Below are positions 23,711 through 36,000 of a stretch of DNA of 64,000 nt, piece after piece. Where the stretch lies: NCBI GenBank assembly GCA_016801885.1, contig CM028903.1:14028535-14092534 (forward strand), read 5' to 3'. A program made the translations under genes and the position numbers. The stretch is from Toxotes chatareus (taxonomy: Eukaryota > Chordata > Actinopteri > Toxotidae). The stretch's first letter is position 1. Each line of letters opens with the position of its first letter. The notes beneath the pieces are model-generated. The model searched no databases. It had not been told where the DNA came from and worked only from the letters and a program-made list of their open reading frames with translations.

Positions 23711-25268
23711 ATTGTGTGTGTGTGTGTGTGTAGCTCGTACCGGCGCCTATGCGCTCACGTAACGACAACTGTGTGTCAGCTGTGACACCCTTTAGTTTTT
23801 TAGCCATCGCTGACATTACCGTAGGCTACACTGACGATTATTGACGGGGTCAGGTTTCTCCCCTTCAACCTTTAACTTTCCATTAGCAGGTTTGCCGCCT
23901 TCCTTCCATCTCTCCGTCTCCTTCTTCATCTCACTATCTCTCTTTCACTTCCCTGTCCCCTGAATTTTATCACCAGCTCCTCATTCTGCCCACTGTTTCC
24001 CACTCACCTTTGACATGAACGGCAATAACCAAATACTAAAGGAAGGAAATGTGTGTGTGCGTCTGTGTGCCTGAACATTGTTGAGCAGCACATCAGGAAG
24101 GAAGCAGTTAACAAGAGACAGGAGAAGAGCTCTCCTTTACACATCAACACAGACATAAACACAGATTTTAATACATTCAGTTATGTTCATAGTGGGATTT
24201 TGGGATGTGCAAAGTGGAAACTGGAGGACATAAACTCTTAAACTTGAATAGGCCATGTCCTCCCCACACCTGTCAGTTTTAGTAAAGAGTGCAGGTAGGA
24301 GCAGCTTCTCCAAATTCCTGCAAACACAGATCAGTACCTTGCAAGCACATAGCTATTGCAAGTTGTAACTAAATGGCATTGTTAGGTTTGGTAAATCATT
24401 TACTAATGCTTATTAGACTACCTTAAAGCCATCAGTATGACCAAGGTTTAAGATGCCAGGTTGTGAGAAATCCCTTTTACTGCAGTTATTCCTCCTCCAG
24501 ACACTTTCTTTGTATGTTTAGCTAGCTCTTAGGCTCATTGGGCGAACCCACCAGTGGGTCATCTGGCCACTTACCCCTTGGGAAAAAAGCTACCGAGCCA
24601 CATTCATTCGTTCAGTTTATTAACAGCTTACTAAAATTTACAATTGCAGACTCAACAGATTGCTTGAAAATCCCATTATCAATGACTTAGTAGTATTTAT
24701 AACTGCAGACATGATTTCTTAGTACAGAGTAAGAAGCCCATTTAGTAATGTAACTGGCAGTGAGTCTAACCTTCCCATTATCCATCAAGTCTGCAGCTGT
24801 AAATGTTACCGACAAGTCCAGATGCTCTGCAGCCCAACCCAGCGGACCACTGGAAAGAGTCCTCCTGATTAATTAAAGTGCTTGCTAAAAAGATGCAAGT
24901 GTGATACTGGAGCAGAACCGGCCAAAGGGATTTTTCTCAACCTGGCATATAAATGGCTTCTAACTGATCTATAAGGAATTAGTTAATGTATTAATTATTA
25001 GTCATGCTATTAATCAAACTGTGTAAACTCATAGTTGGTGCACTATTAGAAACATATCCGCCAAACCCAGACAAACATAAACACAAGCAGTCTGTGCTCA
25101 TATCCAACCTGGGAGACAGAATCGAATGCTTATAGGCTTTGTAACCTTATGAACACATTGTGGTCCACCTACAGAAGAGGCATCTGCCTGCTGCTTTCAT
25201 TTACAACATTTAGTATATTAACTGTATGGTTGTTGCATAGGTTGAACACAGAAGACACAGCTTGGGAA

Positions 25269-25301
25269 TGTTTGTAGATTCTTATAGGTGAGTCTACAAA
25301 C
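25269..25301. other. Small inverted repeat, 10-bp arms
   Basis: The arm 'tgtttgtaga' and its exact complement 'tctacaaaca' flank a spacer of about 14 nt. It is probably incidental. Confidence 0.5.
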
Positions 25302-26259
25302 ATATATGTCCCCAACCAGCATGTCATCATCTCTATCATGTCTTTCTATATAGTATAAAGTGGTTTATATGCATGCATCCATTCAGAATACGCAAGAAGG
25401 AAAGTGTATTTTTATGCGAACATGAACAGAGAAAATATCACCTGTAATCTAGCTTTCATTGTAAAAATGACCATGATTATGGCCTCAGCTTCGCAGTTCT
25501 TAAATAGCTTGTTAAAACAAAGTGATCATGAGTGCAAAGATACAGTTTTTTTGTTCCACTAGGTTTAAACCAGTGCAGTGCTTTAAATCCACTTGAAGCC
25601 TCTGTGCATTAGCAGCCACTGACAGTGGGCCTCACATGGATCAAAGGAACAGTTTTGATGTCTTTAGAAACAATTACAGTTTCAGAGTCAGCCCTCACCC
25701 AGTCCAGGGTGACTCCTGTTCTTCACGCAGAGGTCACTCAAGTCACAACAGTCTGATTAAAGAACAAAGCCAGCGGAGCATGTGTCCATTTTGCTGCTGG
25801 AAACCCAGGAGAGCCGGCTCGTTCTCTTTTTGCCAGGTCTCACATCCTAAAACAGATCCTCTCTCCCAAGCTCCCTGATGGTTTTATCATCATTACTCCA
25901 CATGATCAGCAGATTTTACAGCCTGGCAGCATCAAAGATCCACTCTATATTTTGTGCCCTGAACCTTCCCTTTGAGTGTTTAAGCACTTACTTACATAGC
26001 AAACCAGCTTTTCACTTAGCTCATTCAGAGCCTTAAAAGGTAAATGGACTTTGAGAAAAAAACAGTGTTAGCAGTGAAACATTAATCAGGTCCAGCTTAG
26101 AGTCAGACTCTGAAATGATACAATTAACCTGCTGTTTCCCTCCACCTGCAAGGTGAAACTGTCCCAGATCTGTCCCAGATGAGTATGTGTCTCACATAAA
26201 CCACACAAATGCAGACAAATACAGTTTGAGTTACTGGTGAATTAGCTCAAAGTGTGTCC

Positions 26260-26269
<10 letters not shown>

Positions 26270-26291
<22 letters not shown>

Positions 26292-26292
26292 C
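26270..26292. repeat. (AC)11-12 microsatellite
   Basis: Uninterrupted CA/AC repeat. Confidence 0.96.
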
Positions 26293-26892
26293 AAGGGCAC
26301 ACAAACACATACACAAATATTAACAGATAGAGGAGCCTAGCACTATTGTATTGCTCTGCTGGTGGGATTTCTAAACAGCAGAGGACTGTACAGAGATTTC
26401 TATAGAGCAGTAAGGTCTCCTCTCCTCTCCTCTTTTCCCATTTTCCTCATCCTCTCATCTGCCCCTACTCCCTTCTCAATGCTGCTGAGATGGACTGTAG
26501 TTAGGAGACAGTGCGTGTTGGTATGGAAACTGGCTTATAAACTGTTCAGGTTGCCAACGTCCTAACTCACATAGCAACCACCAACCAGCCTCTCATAATG
26601 TTGACATGAAGCAGCTTTGTGATTTCTGATGAATAGAAGCCAAAAGGGTTTTATCTTTTTTTTTTGGTGTGTGGATATTCTGCCGGCCATGACACAACGT
26701 ATAGCTGCTTCAGCAGTGGAGTGCAGGAGTCAAAGTCCTTTTTTCAGGAAGAGCTGGATTTTTAAGGTGACATATCAACGAGTATTTGAATGACATGTCA
26801 TCCACACACCTACCTTAAAATTTGGTTGTGAAATGAAGCACATTCTGCAGTGCTTGAAAAGTATATATTAGTCACTGTAAGACTGGTGCTTG

Positions 26893-26921
26893 AAATGACC
26901 TGAATGCTTTTCAGGTCATTT
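26893..26921. other. Perfect 12-bp-arm inverted repeat
   Basis: The arm 'aaatgacctgaa' is followed after 5 nt (tgctt) by its exact reverse complement. The stem-loop is short; nothing else suggests a small RNA gene. Confidence 0.6.
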
Positions 26922-27569
26922 GATCAACTGAATCTGAATTTTAAAACACAAAATGGATACCCACCACTTGGAGTTGGAGCACATTTGCAGCAGTGGAATC
27001 TAGGCTGCAGTTTCCTTCACATAATAGATTTTTCCTCATGATGAAAAATCTTTTTAATGCAGTAGGCAATAACATAAATATGTATATCTTCATTATATGT
27101 AAAGTTTTCCACATGTGCTATAAATACAGTTTGACCGCAAGGTGAAATATGCAATATGTGGGTTTTTATGTCAAAGGACATAAAAATGGCTTTTTATCTT
27201 GGTACGTTCAGTACACCGTCTGATTTTTTCCACATCCCGTTGGCAGTGTTATTGATGCTTGTTGCTTTCAAATTCATTGTTTCAAAGTGCTGCGCCTTAC
27301 TGAGCAGAGTCAAGTTAACAAATGCTTTGCACTGTTGAAATAGGTTATCAATGCAAACAGTACGGCTCACTGTTAAGTGTGGGACTGATTGCGTATGTCT
27401 GCGTGACTTTCCAAAGTAGGGTGTGCCGTTGTCACTTTCCTGCTGTTGTTTTACTGCTCATGTTGTTTAATGAAAGTTATGAGCAACAATAAGGTTAAGT
27501 AATATTCACACACACGTACGCACACACACTCAGATACACACTTTTCTCTAAGCTGTTAGTCATAGACCA

Positions 27570-27668
27570 TGTGGTGACCACTTTTATCCACAGCGCTTTA
27601 CAGTTCTGTGAGTGCATAGATTTTCAGCAGTGACGGTCCCAGCAGGAATCACACCAGTAACCTTTTTT
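27570..27668. repeat. Possible repeat fragment ('cacagcgctttacagttct')
   Basis: The run 'cttttatccacagcgctttac', 'tgagtgcatagattttcag' and 'tcccagcaggaatcacacc' resembles a dispersed fish repeat in which a 'gcaggaatcgaaccc' box-B-like segment appears. The match is from memory and the copy is diverged. Confidence 0.4.
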
Positions 27669-28018
27669 TTTCAGCTTCACGCCTACCTATAGACTTACAG
27701 TATATACTTATAGACTGATTAAATAACAGCACAGCCCTCTTTTATAACTCTGCAGTACTACACTTTTCTGTATGGATGCTCTGTGTGTTTTGTATGAAAT
27801 GGAGACACCACAGTCTCAGCACAGTACAGAGACAGACAGACTGACAGATACTGTAGAAAGATCTCAGCAAAAAATATTTAAATACAGCTACAATGTTTGA
27901 AACAATGGTATCAAACACCATGTCATACCTCTTGATACTGTGTGGGATATTTCAGCTTATACCTTATAATTACTTTAGTTATCAATTGTTTATTGCAATG
28001 CAGTCATTTATTTATTAT

Positions 28019-28212
28019 ACAGGTGGCTGTGGTTCAGTTGGTAGTGTGGGCCATTCACTAAAGAGAAGGTTGGTGTTTCGAGCCCCAGCTCCTCTGGTCG
28101 AAGTGTCCCTGGGCAAGATACTGACCCCCAAATTGCCCCTGATGTACCCATCAGTGTGTGAATGTGTGTGTGTGTAGTATCTTATAAATGCAGTCCATTT
28201 ACTGTATTATTA
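28019..28212 (+). mobile_element. tRNA-derived SINE, near-complete
   Basis: The head looks like a decayed tRNA gene: box A-like 'gtggttcagttggtagtgtg' near 28028-28047 and box B-like 'ggtgtttcgagcccc' near 28071-28085. These are the internal RNA polymerase III promoter elements. The body has 'gtgtccctgggcaagatactg' and 'accccaaattgcccctgatg', and the tail is 'atcttataaatgcagtccatt' after a short TG tract. This order is that of an abundant percomorph SINE. It has no coding capacity and would depend on LINE reverse transcriptase for movement. Box B is changed from the usual 'ggttcgaatcc', so transcription is doubtful. Confidence 0.9.
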
Positions 28213-29204
28213 GCAGAGCACAATGAAAGATCTTTCAAATGTTCTGCTTTGTATGACCAACCAGACCAAAGCCCGAATTCATACTTCATGCACAGTGGTT
28301 CAGATTAGTGTGCAGTGCTGGTTGGATGAATTAGGATTCACTGTACAAGCGTCTTCACCAAACTTTCAGCAGAGTACCTCCAATCTAACATACACTCCGT
28401 CTGCAAGCGTGACCGTTTACTTCCTCTTTCTATCTTTTCTGGCTCCTCACACAGCAGAAGCATTTCCCCAAATGCACATTGCTCATCAAGCTGAGCACAT
28501 TAGTGAAGCGGCCACCTCAAGATGGGAACCACTATTGTTCCACAGAAGAGGCTGTCAGTGGATTTGCAGATCCCATTCAAGCCGTGATGGAGTTGCAATG
28601 AAAGAGACACTGATGTGAAATGCTCTCAAAAATTTTCATGTTGTGGAGGATTGGTTTCAAAGAATGCTGCTGATGGTCTTGATTTTAGCAAAGAAAAATA
28701 AATAATGAAATGTTAATATATCTTTGGAGTGGCACCTGAAAGGTTGTTCCATCAAGATCAGCCTTTAATCTGTGAGTGTGATCACGAGTACAATGACCAA
28801 ATATGTGCTTAAACCTGCATGACAACTGCCGTGCAATTAGAATATTTTAACTATACAGTTAAATGACAAGCTAATATAATACATGTAAAGATAATTAGTT
28901 TTACCCAACAATATAATAATCTCCTACTGGCTTTTCTCTTTTTTTATTATTTTTTTCTAAATCTGTCCTTTTTCTTCGGCTCGGTCAGATCAGCAGGAAG
29001 AAAGCTGGTCGTGTGGGGGTGTGGGGGATGAGAGAGGCTCACGTTCAATTGACACCTGTGTGTGTGTGTGTGTGTGTGCAGCAGGATGCCGTTAATATAG
29101 CTCCACCATTATGTAGATTAGCCCTATTCCCCTGAGTGCACCTTCACCATTTAGAGCTTTCAATCACTCTGCTGCTTTATGGGAGTCAGGACAAAAACAC
29201 GCAG

Positions 29205-29251
<47 letters not shown>

Positions 29252-31839
29252 ATCACTCATATGCACACATAAAACCATATCACAGCCAAGACCATATCCA
29301 TATTGACATATACTTATACATAAACAGACACACACACACACACACATATGCAGCCGACCAAGGTTACTGGCTTCAACCTCATCAGATTTCAGGTCCATGG
29401 CTTGCTAATTATGTTCCTCTGCACTGTAGTTATTCTTTCTGTCTCACAGTGTGTGTGTGCGTCCTGTGTGTGTGACAGCTGAGTGAGTAAGTGATCAGAA
29501 GGTGGATTTGTGTGTTGATTGCATTTTAGCGGCAACAACAGTCCCCATTTTAATCACAAACTTGGGATCAATACTGTTGTCAGCTGAACTGCGCAGCAGC
29601 ATCCTGAAGGATGCTTGCACGCGTATGTGTGTATGCGTACGTGCGTGCGTGTTTGTGTTTAAAAGGCAGTCTAGATCACAGAGTCCACAGCAGATGAGGA
29701 GAGACGTGTCTTTGAGGAGAATTTGCTTTGAACTAACCTATTTTCAGGTGTGCATTTGTACTTCTTCCTGCTTGTGTGTTTTCCTGAGTACATGTAAGGA
29801 CCTGCTCTCCCACCTAAGTGTGTGTGTGTATGTGTTTGTTTGAGCTCTATCTATGGCAGACAGTACACAATTGATAATATGAACTGTGTGCAGTGCTGAT
29901 TACTTCTGTATCTTGCTGTTATTAGCCAACACTGGTCAACAGAGTCTGAGGTTCTCTTGTACTGGAATAACCTTTCACCATGTTTACAAAACAGGCATCC
30001 TCAGGGTTTTTGTGGGATATTGCCACATTTTATAGGAGAGCACTCACCTCAACATGACCCCATGAACCAAGGATCAACCTCTGACTAGCTGCCCTGTGCC
30101 CTGTACCTCTCTCTACCTTTTCATGTGTAAAAGGATTCACAAGACTTTCTAATATTTAAATTTATTCTCATGGTGAAAGTGAGAGAAAGAAAACTGTGTG
30201 TTTGGCTGCGATAAGCATATCACATCTTGAAACATGCATTAGAGCAAGATGATACAGAATATATATGTGACATTGCAGTACAGGGTAAAAAACGTGTTAT
30301 AATATTTAAACATGCTTAATTAAGACCCTGATCAAACGTGATTTTGTATGAGTGCTTAAATTTTCAAAGATCCATCATTTATTTCAAGCAATTTCAGCCT
30401 CCAGCGAACACGTCACAACAGTACTTGGTTGCGATTGTTTTTCCAAACAATTAACAGTATCTTCTCCCAGTCAGGCCAATTTTCAGCATTTGAACCGAAG
30501 CGGCTTACTTCATTTGAATTAGAGGAGCTGCTTTTGTCAGCTGGTTGTAATCCAACGCTGCGACTAGTTCCCTGTGATAGCTTCAAATTTATTCAGTCAG
30601 AACCCTTTTTGGTGATCTACGTTCACGAAAAATGCCCTTTAAACGACACCTTTTTGGAAAATACGCAGAACTATGGTCTTACCTTTAGCCACAGTGCATT
30701 TTAAAAAAAAAATAAATTAATAACAATAATTGGAGCGGCGTTGACTTGATGCTGCTGTTTACAAATTATATTCTCTGTGTGATATGACATGACATTGCGT
30801 AAGTTTGCATAGTTGCTGGCAAGCTTGTTTTTAGTAAATGGCTCTGAGGTGTGCTGTCACATTGATGGACTATATTGGACAGTCCTATGCAACCTACGGC
30901 TTCATGCTAAATGTCCCGTCACTAGCAATGTCAGCTCAGAGAGTCAGCTGTCAGAGGCACACGGCATGCTTCTTGCAGCAGATTGGGGCTGTTATGATAA
31001 ATCTGCCGGCTTATTAAATGTATAGAGCCGCAGCAGTGGAAATAAATCTTTTAAGTCTTTGATGCATTATAAACATGCATTGTGTGTAAGTGTGTTTCTG
31101 TTAGGCTGGTTGTAGAGGATAAGTTAGTTTTCCTCTAGCCTTTGATTTGCCAAAAAAAAGAAAGAAATTTGAACATCTACAATTCCCTGACAATAATGGA
31201 TAAACTTCATCTACCACTGAAGATTATGTGATATGACTGAATCCTCCAGGATAGCTAGTAAATGGGTCTTGGGATGACAATCGTTAGGGTTAGATTATAA
31301 TCATGGTTAAAAGAAACCCAGTTTCCTGGTTATAAGAGATCAGATGTGAGCAGCATTCTGCAGACACGGCAACGTCGGTGGTTGGTAGAATGCAGCTACT
31401 GATGGGCTGCTGATGAGACACAAAAGCCCAGTGTCAGACGCATTCTACACATGTAGCAGTTTTGCACCAATATAGCAAAAACACAGCACAAAGGTTTTCT
31501 CACCTTTGTGTCTCACAGACAACAGTCATAATTTGCACAACCCAAAGAATTTGCTTTTCAAGTCATAAACATCAGTTAAAGGCGTCTGAACAAATGGCCA
31601 GTGATTGGTGTCTTTTTTTGTGCTGAGCACAAACAAAAAAGTGTTTTTTTGGTGAAAATCAGTAAAATACAAAAGTGAGGATCTCTACTCATCTGGTTTC
31701 ATGCTTCCACTGCCTCCCATGTTGTCAAAGTCCACTCTGTACTGCACCTGTAGTGTAGTGTTTTTATGTGCATATGTATCCTCTTGACAACGGGAAAGTG
31801 AAACATGGGGAGGGTTGAGAGAGGCAGTAAGACCCAGAG
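28213..31839. other. Non-coding DNA with CA microsatellites
   Basis: This stretch holds CA/TG tracts (29059-29078, 29207-29244, 29329-29344). The segment 29080-29165 just after the first TG tract is repeat-free and CNE-like in texture. A 131-codon frame (28223-28618) and a 91-codon frame (30429-30704) have fairly balanced composition but no recognisable domain. In this much AT-rich DNA, frames of that length are expected by chance. Confidence 0.5.
29207..29244. repeat. (AC)19 microsatellite
   Basis: Uninterrupted AC repeat ending in 'atatataat'. Both-strand open frames across it are repeat translations. Confidence 0.97.
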
Positions 31840-31859
31840 GAGGAGCAGAGAGAGAGAGG

Positions 31860-31895
<36 letters not shown>
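31840..31895 (+). repeat. (GA)n purine tract
   Basis: GA units with a few interruptions lie immediately upstream of the CpG-rich candidate first exon. GA tracts of this kind are frequent near vertebrate promoters and can bind GAGA-type factors or form triplex DNA. Confidence 0.9.
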
Positions 31896-31896
<1 letters not shown>

Positions 31897-31924
31897 GTGG
31901 GAGGAGAGAGGAGGAGGGACTGAG

Positions 31925-31960
31925 TTCACTCTCAGCTCTATGTGTTGCAGCTCGTGGTGT
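31925..31960 (+). promoter_or_regulatory. Possible core promoter (Inr-like)
   Basis: Downstream of the GA tract, 'ttcactctcagct' contains an initiator-like TCACTCT (YYANWYY type). It leads into a patch with about 13 CpG sites between roughly 31954 and 32126, against a CpG-poor background. No TATA box is evident. This is inference from composition only. Confidence 0.3.
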
Positions 31961-32113
31961 TAGCGCGCCAGTGTGTGTCTCAGCCTGCCGGCGCGAGTGT
32001 GTGCATCAGTGCATCGCTGTGTGTGTGAATGTGTGTGTGACTCCAGCGCTCTCTCTGCGTACGACAGGTGGAGATGACATGACTGCGCTCGAGAAGAAGA
32101 AAGGGAAGGACCT
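31945..32113 (+). CDS. Candidate first exon with start codon (unidentified gene)
   Basis: The CpG-rich stretch ends in an ATG at 32079 with a purine-rich context. The frame reads MTALEKKKGKD and is cut, two bases into the next codon, by a donor-like 'ct|gtaagg' at 32114. The candidate exon at 32415-32505 continues exactly in that phase. The 5' boundary is not defined; the interval given covers the CpG patch as presumed 5' UTR. An alternative donor, 'gacag|gtggag' at about 32070, would remove the ATG and make this a purely untranslated exon. The short peptide is Lys-rich and I do not recognise the protein. Support is CpG density, splice-site quality and phase agreement, with no homology seen. 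Confidence 0.35.
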
Positions 32114-32414
32114 GTAAGGACTTCACGCACCCACACTCACACACATACACTCACACAGGGAAACACACACACAGAGGGAAACACGATCACCTTTTCCCCT
32201 ACATTCCCTCACACACACCTTTTGAATTCCTGCAGTCCTCAGTTCAGGAAAAAGATAAGTTGTTGTATGTGTGTGTGTGTGTGTGCGCGTTTGTCTTTTT
32301 CCTGCTGCTTTTCACACAGACTGTAACAGCTGACTCCATGTGTGCACAGTGACCAACTCAAACATACAAACAAACTCACACACAGGTCCTGACTGTTGTT
32401 TTTGATTCCTGCAG

Positions 32415-32505
32415 ACGCGGTCAGCAAGTGTTTCTGCGTCCTGAGGAGAGTTCAGCTCCAGCTCTGACCACCAGACAGTCCACCACGTTGTCCGAACAAC
32501 TCCAG
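32415..32505 (+). CDS. Candidate second exon, 91 nt, phase-matched
   Basis: An acceptor 'tgtttttgattcctgcag' ends at 32414 and a consensus donor 'ccag|gtagga' starts at 32506. Only one of three forward frames is open throughout; it uses the first base to complete the split codon left by the exon ending at 32113. It reads GQQVFLRPEESSAPAL followed by a Thr/Ser/Gln-rich stretch ending SEQLQ. The pair gives 42 codons and ends on a codon boundary. The peptide has the hydrophilic composition of a disordered N-terminus. I do not recognise it, and no following exon that fits was found in the window. It could equally be a non-coding exon of a 5' UTR. Confidence 0.35.
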
Positions 32506-33023
32506 GTAGGATTCTCTTCTCTTCTCTTCTCTCTTGTCCATGCTGGCTGAAAAACAGGATGCTATATGCTTCACGCCCTCTTCTCTCTTCCTTTTTCCTT
32601 TCAGCTTTTTTTTCTATCATCCTCTTTTGTCCAACCACAGGTAGACTTTGATACATCCACCTCAATATAATCTACTCTCCTGATTTTCCCTTCAGTCTCA
32701 AAATTTTCCTTTTAAAGCCTCCTGTATTCTTGTATTAGTTCCTTACTCTCCTTCTTTATTCTCCTTCTGTTTTTCCCTCACACACACACACACACACGCA
32801 CACATACACACATGCGCGTCTGTCCTCCTCTCTGCCTCTTACAATTCCCCCACCTTTCTTGTTTTTGGAACCAATGAACTTTTGTCTGGAGGAGGTAAGT
32901 TTCAGCTCCTGTTGCTGCAGCTTTCTATGTTTCTCCATTGACTGAGTCAGTGAGATACTTATTATGACTCGCCTCAGGGTTCTCTGAGTGTGTATGTGTG
33001 TGTGCATACAGTCTCTGTGTGTG

Positions 33024-33059
<36 letters not shown>

Positions 33060-36000
33060 AGGACTCAGATAAAAGACGGAAAGATAAAACATAAAACAGC
33101 CATAAACATGAAAGGGAGGAAATTAAAGACGGTGACATTTTTGTTTGAATGGCAGATGAGTGCTTGTGCACAACTGTCTGTTATATGCTTCTTTGTGTGT
33201 GTATGTGTATGTGTGTGTGTGTGTGTGTGGCTTTTAGGTTACAAAATTTTTCAGTTGACTTGATGCAATTTGTTCTTGTGGTCCCCAGAGTGGTGAGCCT
33301 CATTTTGTTTTTTGTTTTTGTTTGTGTGTGTTTTTGTGTGCTCTGTGTCACATAAGGCGATATCTAAAATTTAAGATTGCTGCTGTCTTGTATCCTCACA
33401 CGTGCCATCAAGAAGCTGCTTTTGTGTGTGTTTGTGCGCAGTGTGAGTACAAGAGTGTGTTTATGCGTGCGTTTGCATATGTGCTTTATATTGCAGAGGG
33501 ATTTAATGCTGTTGGCAGCAAAGCAGAAAAAAAATATTTGATTGGCTGCCAGTGTCGACATGTTCTGCTCAGATCCAATTACCTAGACAGATACACACTC
33601 GCAGAGATGCACGCACGTGTGTACATACACACTGATGACACACAACCCCCCCCCACACACACACACACTCATATCTGACTATTCATACATGGAAAAAGAT
33701 ACACATCTTCTTAAACTGCATTCCCTACCAGGAGACAAAGACATACATATATATTACAGTATATACTCTGATATGTATATACTCATGTTACTCTTTGTGC
33801 ATGTGTGTGTATCTTTATTTATCAACTTAACTCCATCACTTTAAATTTTCAGACGTGCTCTCCCATAATTATAGTCTTTTGTGGGTTGTGAGTAATTGCA
33901 ATGGCGCACTTGTTTTATTTATTCAACCTTTATTTAGAGAGTCCTGTTTGTTTGCATGTGTGTGTCTCCACGTTTGTGAGTGTGTATCTGTTGTTGTATC
34001 TAATGCATGTCTGAGTCAGCCCACATACGCATTTCCTCTGTCAGTTTATGTCACTGAAAGTCTTGTCCTGCTTGTCCTGCAGCATTCCTCACATCCATGT
34101 GTGTTTGTGAATGGTTTATTGCCAGTGGCCCGTCGCTGAGGCGTCACTAGTACTGTAAGTGTGTGTCTGTGAGTTAACTGCTGGTGAACATGCGGCATGT
34201 GCAGCGCCACCTGCAGGAGCTGCCTGAATTGTAATCACCTCTGCATTGCATTTGTCTCTGAGGTGCGTTTAGAGGGACAGTTTTTTTTTTTTATTATTAA
34301 TTTTTCTGATCAGAGAGGTTTGACAGTTTTGTTTCTCTTTTAGTGACGCTATGACTCTGATTTGATGGAAGATATCCATGAATGGAAGCATTTCAGTGTC
34401 CATTAATGTCATTAATTCTATCTTTAGGTGTATGCTGTCGTGGTTCTGCACTTCTGTGCATTCGTTTGTACAGTATATGAGTAAAAATGTGTGTGTATGT
34501 GTTCATTTGTGGATGCGTGTGAGCCAATGAGGCAGTAAAAGCAGCAGGTTAATCCCTTCTCAGTCTCCAGCAGAACAGATGTGAGGATTAATTTGTCATT
34601 GAATTGGAACTGGTGCTTATGTTCTTGTGTTTGAAAGCTAGTGTGGTTCCGATGTATATATTTCATAAACTCTGTGTCTATGCAAGTTTATGTTTAGGTT
34701 TCATAGCTGTTTAGCATTCACGCGTGCTGCATTATGTGTGTCTGTACAGATAGTGTGAGACTCAACAAGTAGCAAGCAACACTTGTGGACAGGTGTGTGT
34801 TTGTTCGCCTGTCCTGATCCCCTCAATTCCCCCCGGCTTCAGGACAATTATCTGCATTTGCAATCCTCGTCACGTTGCTATTTAGTTGCACAGATGTCTC
34901 TACATTTTATTTCATTTAGAAAAGATGATGTGTCAAAAGCAATGGAAAATTTGGGGCTGAGTATGGAACTTAACAAACACAAGTGCAAGGTACCCACAAG
35001 TATGTGTGTGTGTGTTTAGTATTTGGCATGTGTGTCCAGGAACTCCATACAGTAGTGCCCCAGATAGGCTGACCTTAATGACATGAAAGCGTTGCTGTTG
35101 GACGGTGAAGGTTTAACCTACTAAAGTTTGCACTTTGTAGTTTCATAATTTTCAGTTTTGGGACAGAAGGGAGACTCTGTGCTCTGACCTCACTGCTGGA
35201 GGAAAATGAAAAGAGAATTTTCTCATGGGAATTAAAACAAGTGGTACATTGTGATGACTGCTGCATTAGTTGTACGCACACAAACACGTGTTCATGCCTG
35301 TTCTTGTGTTGGAACTGTTATTCTGATCTGACTACAAAGATATGATATTACGGTACGATGCCAGAATACTGTTTCACTTGTTGGTCTGCATACAGTCAGA
35401 ACACTTAAGGCAATTAATGTTGTTTCTTGTTCCCATAGTGTTTCTCTACTTCTTTTTTCTTGATGTTGTATACAAGCTGTGCATGCTTACCTTTCATCCC
35501 GTTATGTAGTCTAATATAGAATATGTGAGCAGGTAGGTGTTCACAGTCTTGCTAAAGGGAAAAACAACAGGACATGCAGCCGAGCTATTGATGTAGCTAC
35601 TGACAGACTGTTCTTCTGAAGAGTCAAAAATGTATTTTCTCACCCATTTATTTTAAACCGTTTTACACTCTGCCAGTCAACTCGCACACTGAGTGAGAAT
35701 TTAGTAATTAAAAATGAATGTAAATAGATTCTTTTGGCTCAAGGCGAAGCTTGATTTAAAGCTGCTTAAAAGCAATAACAGTGAGGGATCAGTTCATGAA
35801 AAAACATAAACCTGTGGAGCTCCCGCCCATATCCCACATTTTCAGTTTGAAGGGAGACAGTGCTTTTCTTGCCCTCGAGATCTGACGCGGTCAGTTCAGC
35901 TTTGTGTTTTCAGTGTGTATTTCCTCTCGCCTGCCCTGTGTTTATCCTTAATGTGAGTAACAGCGGCCTGATGTGCAGGGGTAAGCAGCGAATACAGAGC

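Larger units (their letters stand above)
22141..27569. other. Non-coding DNA, microsatellites and small hairpins
   Basis: This stretch holds short TG or CA tracts (22800-22835, 22978-23010, 23718-23731, 26270-26292), a long CT-rich block (about 23450-23710) and AT-rich single-copy sequence. The 172-codon minus-strand frame at 23298-23816 is the antisense of the CT block and is Arg/Lys/Glu low complexity. A frame of 80 codons at 25636-25878 has balanced composition but no recognisable motif or flanking splice pair. I see no gene. Confidence 0.5.

Noticed and set aside
23298..23816. 172-codon minus-strand frame.
   Set aside because: It is the antisense of a CT-rich block and reads as Arg/Lys/Glu/Gln low complexity plus a CA-repeat translation.
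24008..24035. 28-nt minus-strand micro-exon with 'ccttcctttag' acceptor and 'aaag|gtgagt' donor.
   Set aside because: All frames are open only because it is so short; the acceptor's pyrimidine tract is expected in this purine/pyrimidine-rich area.
25636..25878. 80-codon frame with balanced amino-acid composition.
   Set aside because: No recognisable domain or flanking splice signals; length expected by chance.
28223..28618. 131-codon plus-strand frame right after the SINE.
   Set aside because: Length is within chance expectation for 64 kb in six frames, and no motif, splice pair or codon bias supports it.
29747..29790. Acceptor 'ctaacctattttcag' with a gtaagg donor 44 nt later.
   Set aside because: The encoded peptide is a Cys/Ser/Leu run derived from TG-rich sequence.
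34083..34154. Strong acceptor (tgtcctgcag) and gtaagt donor 72 nt apart.
   Set aside because: All three frames contain stops; at best a non-coding exon, with no other support.
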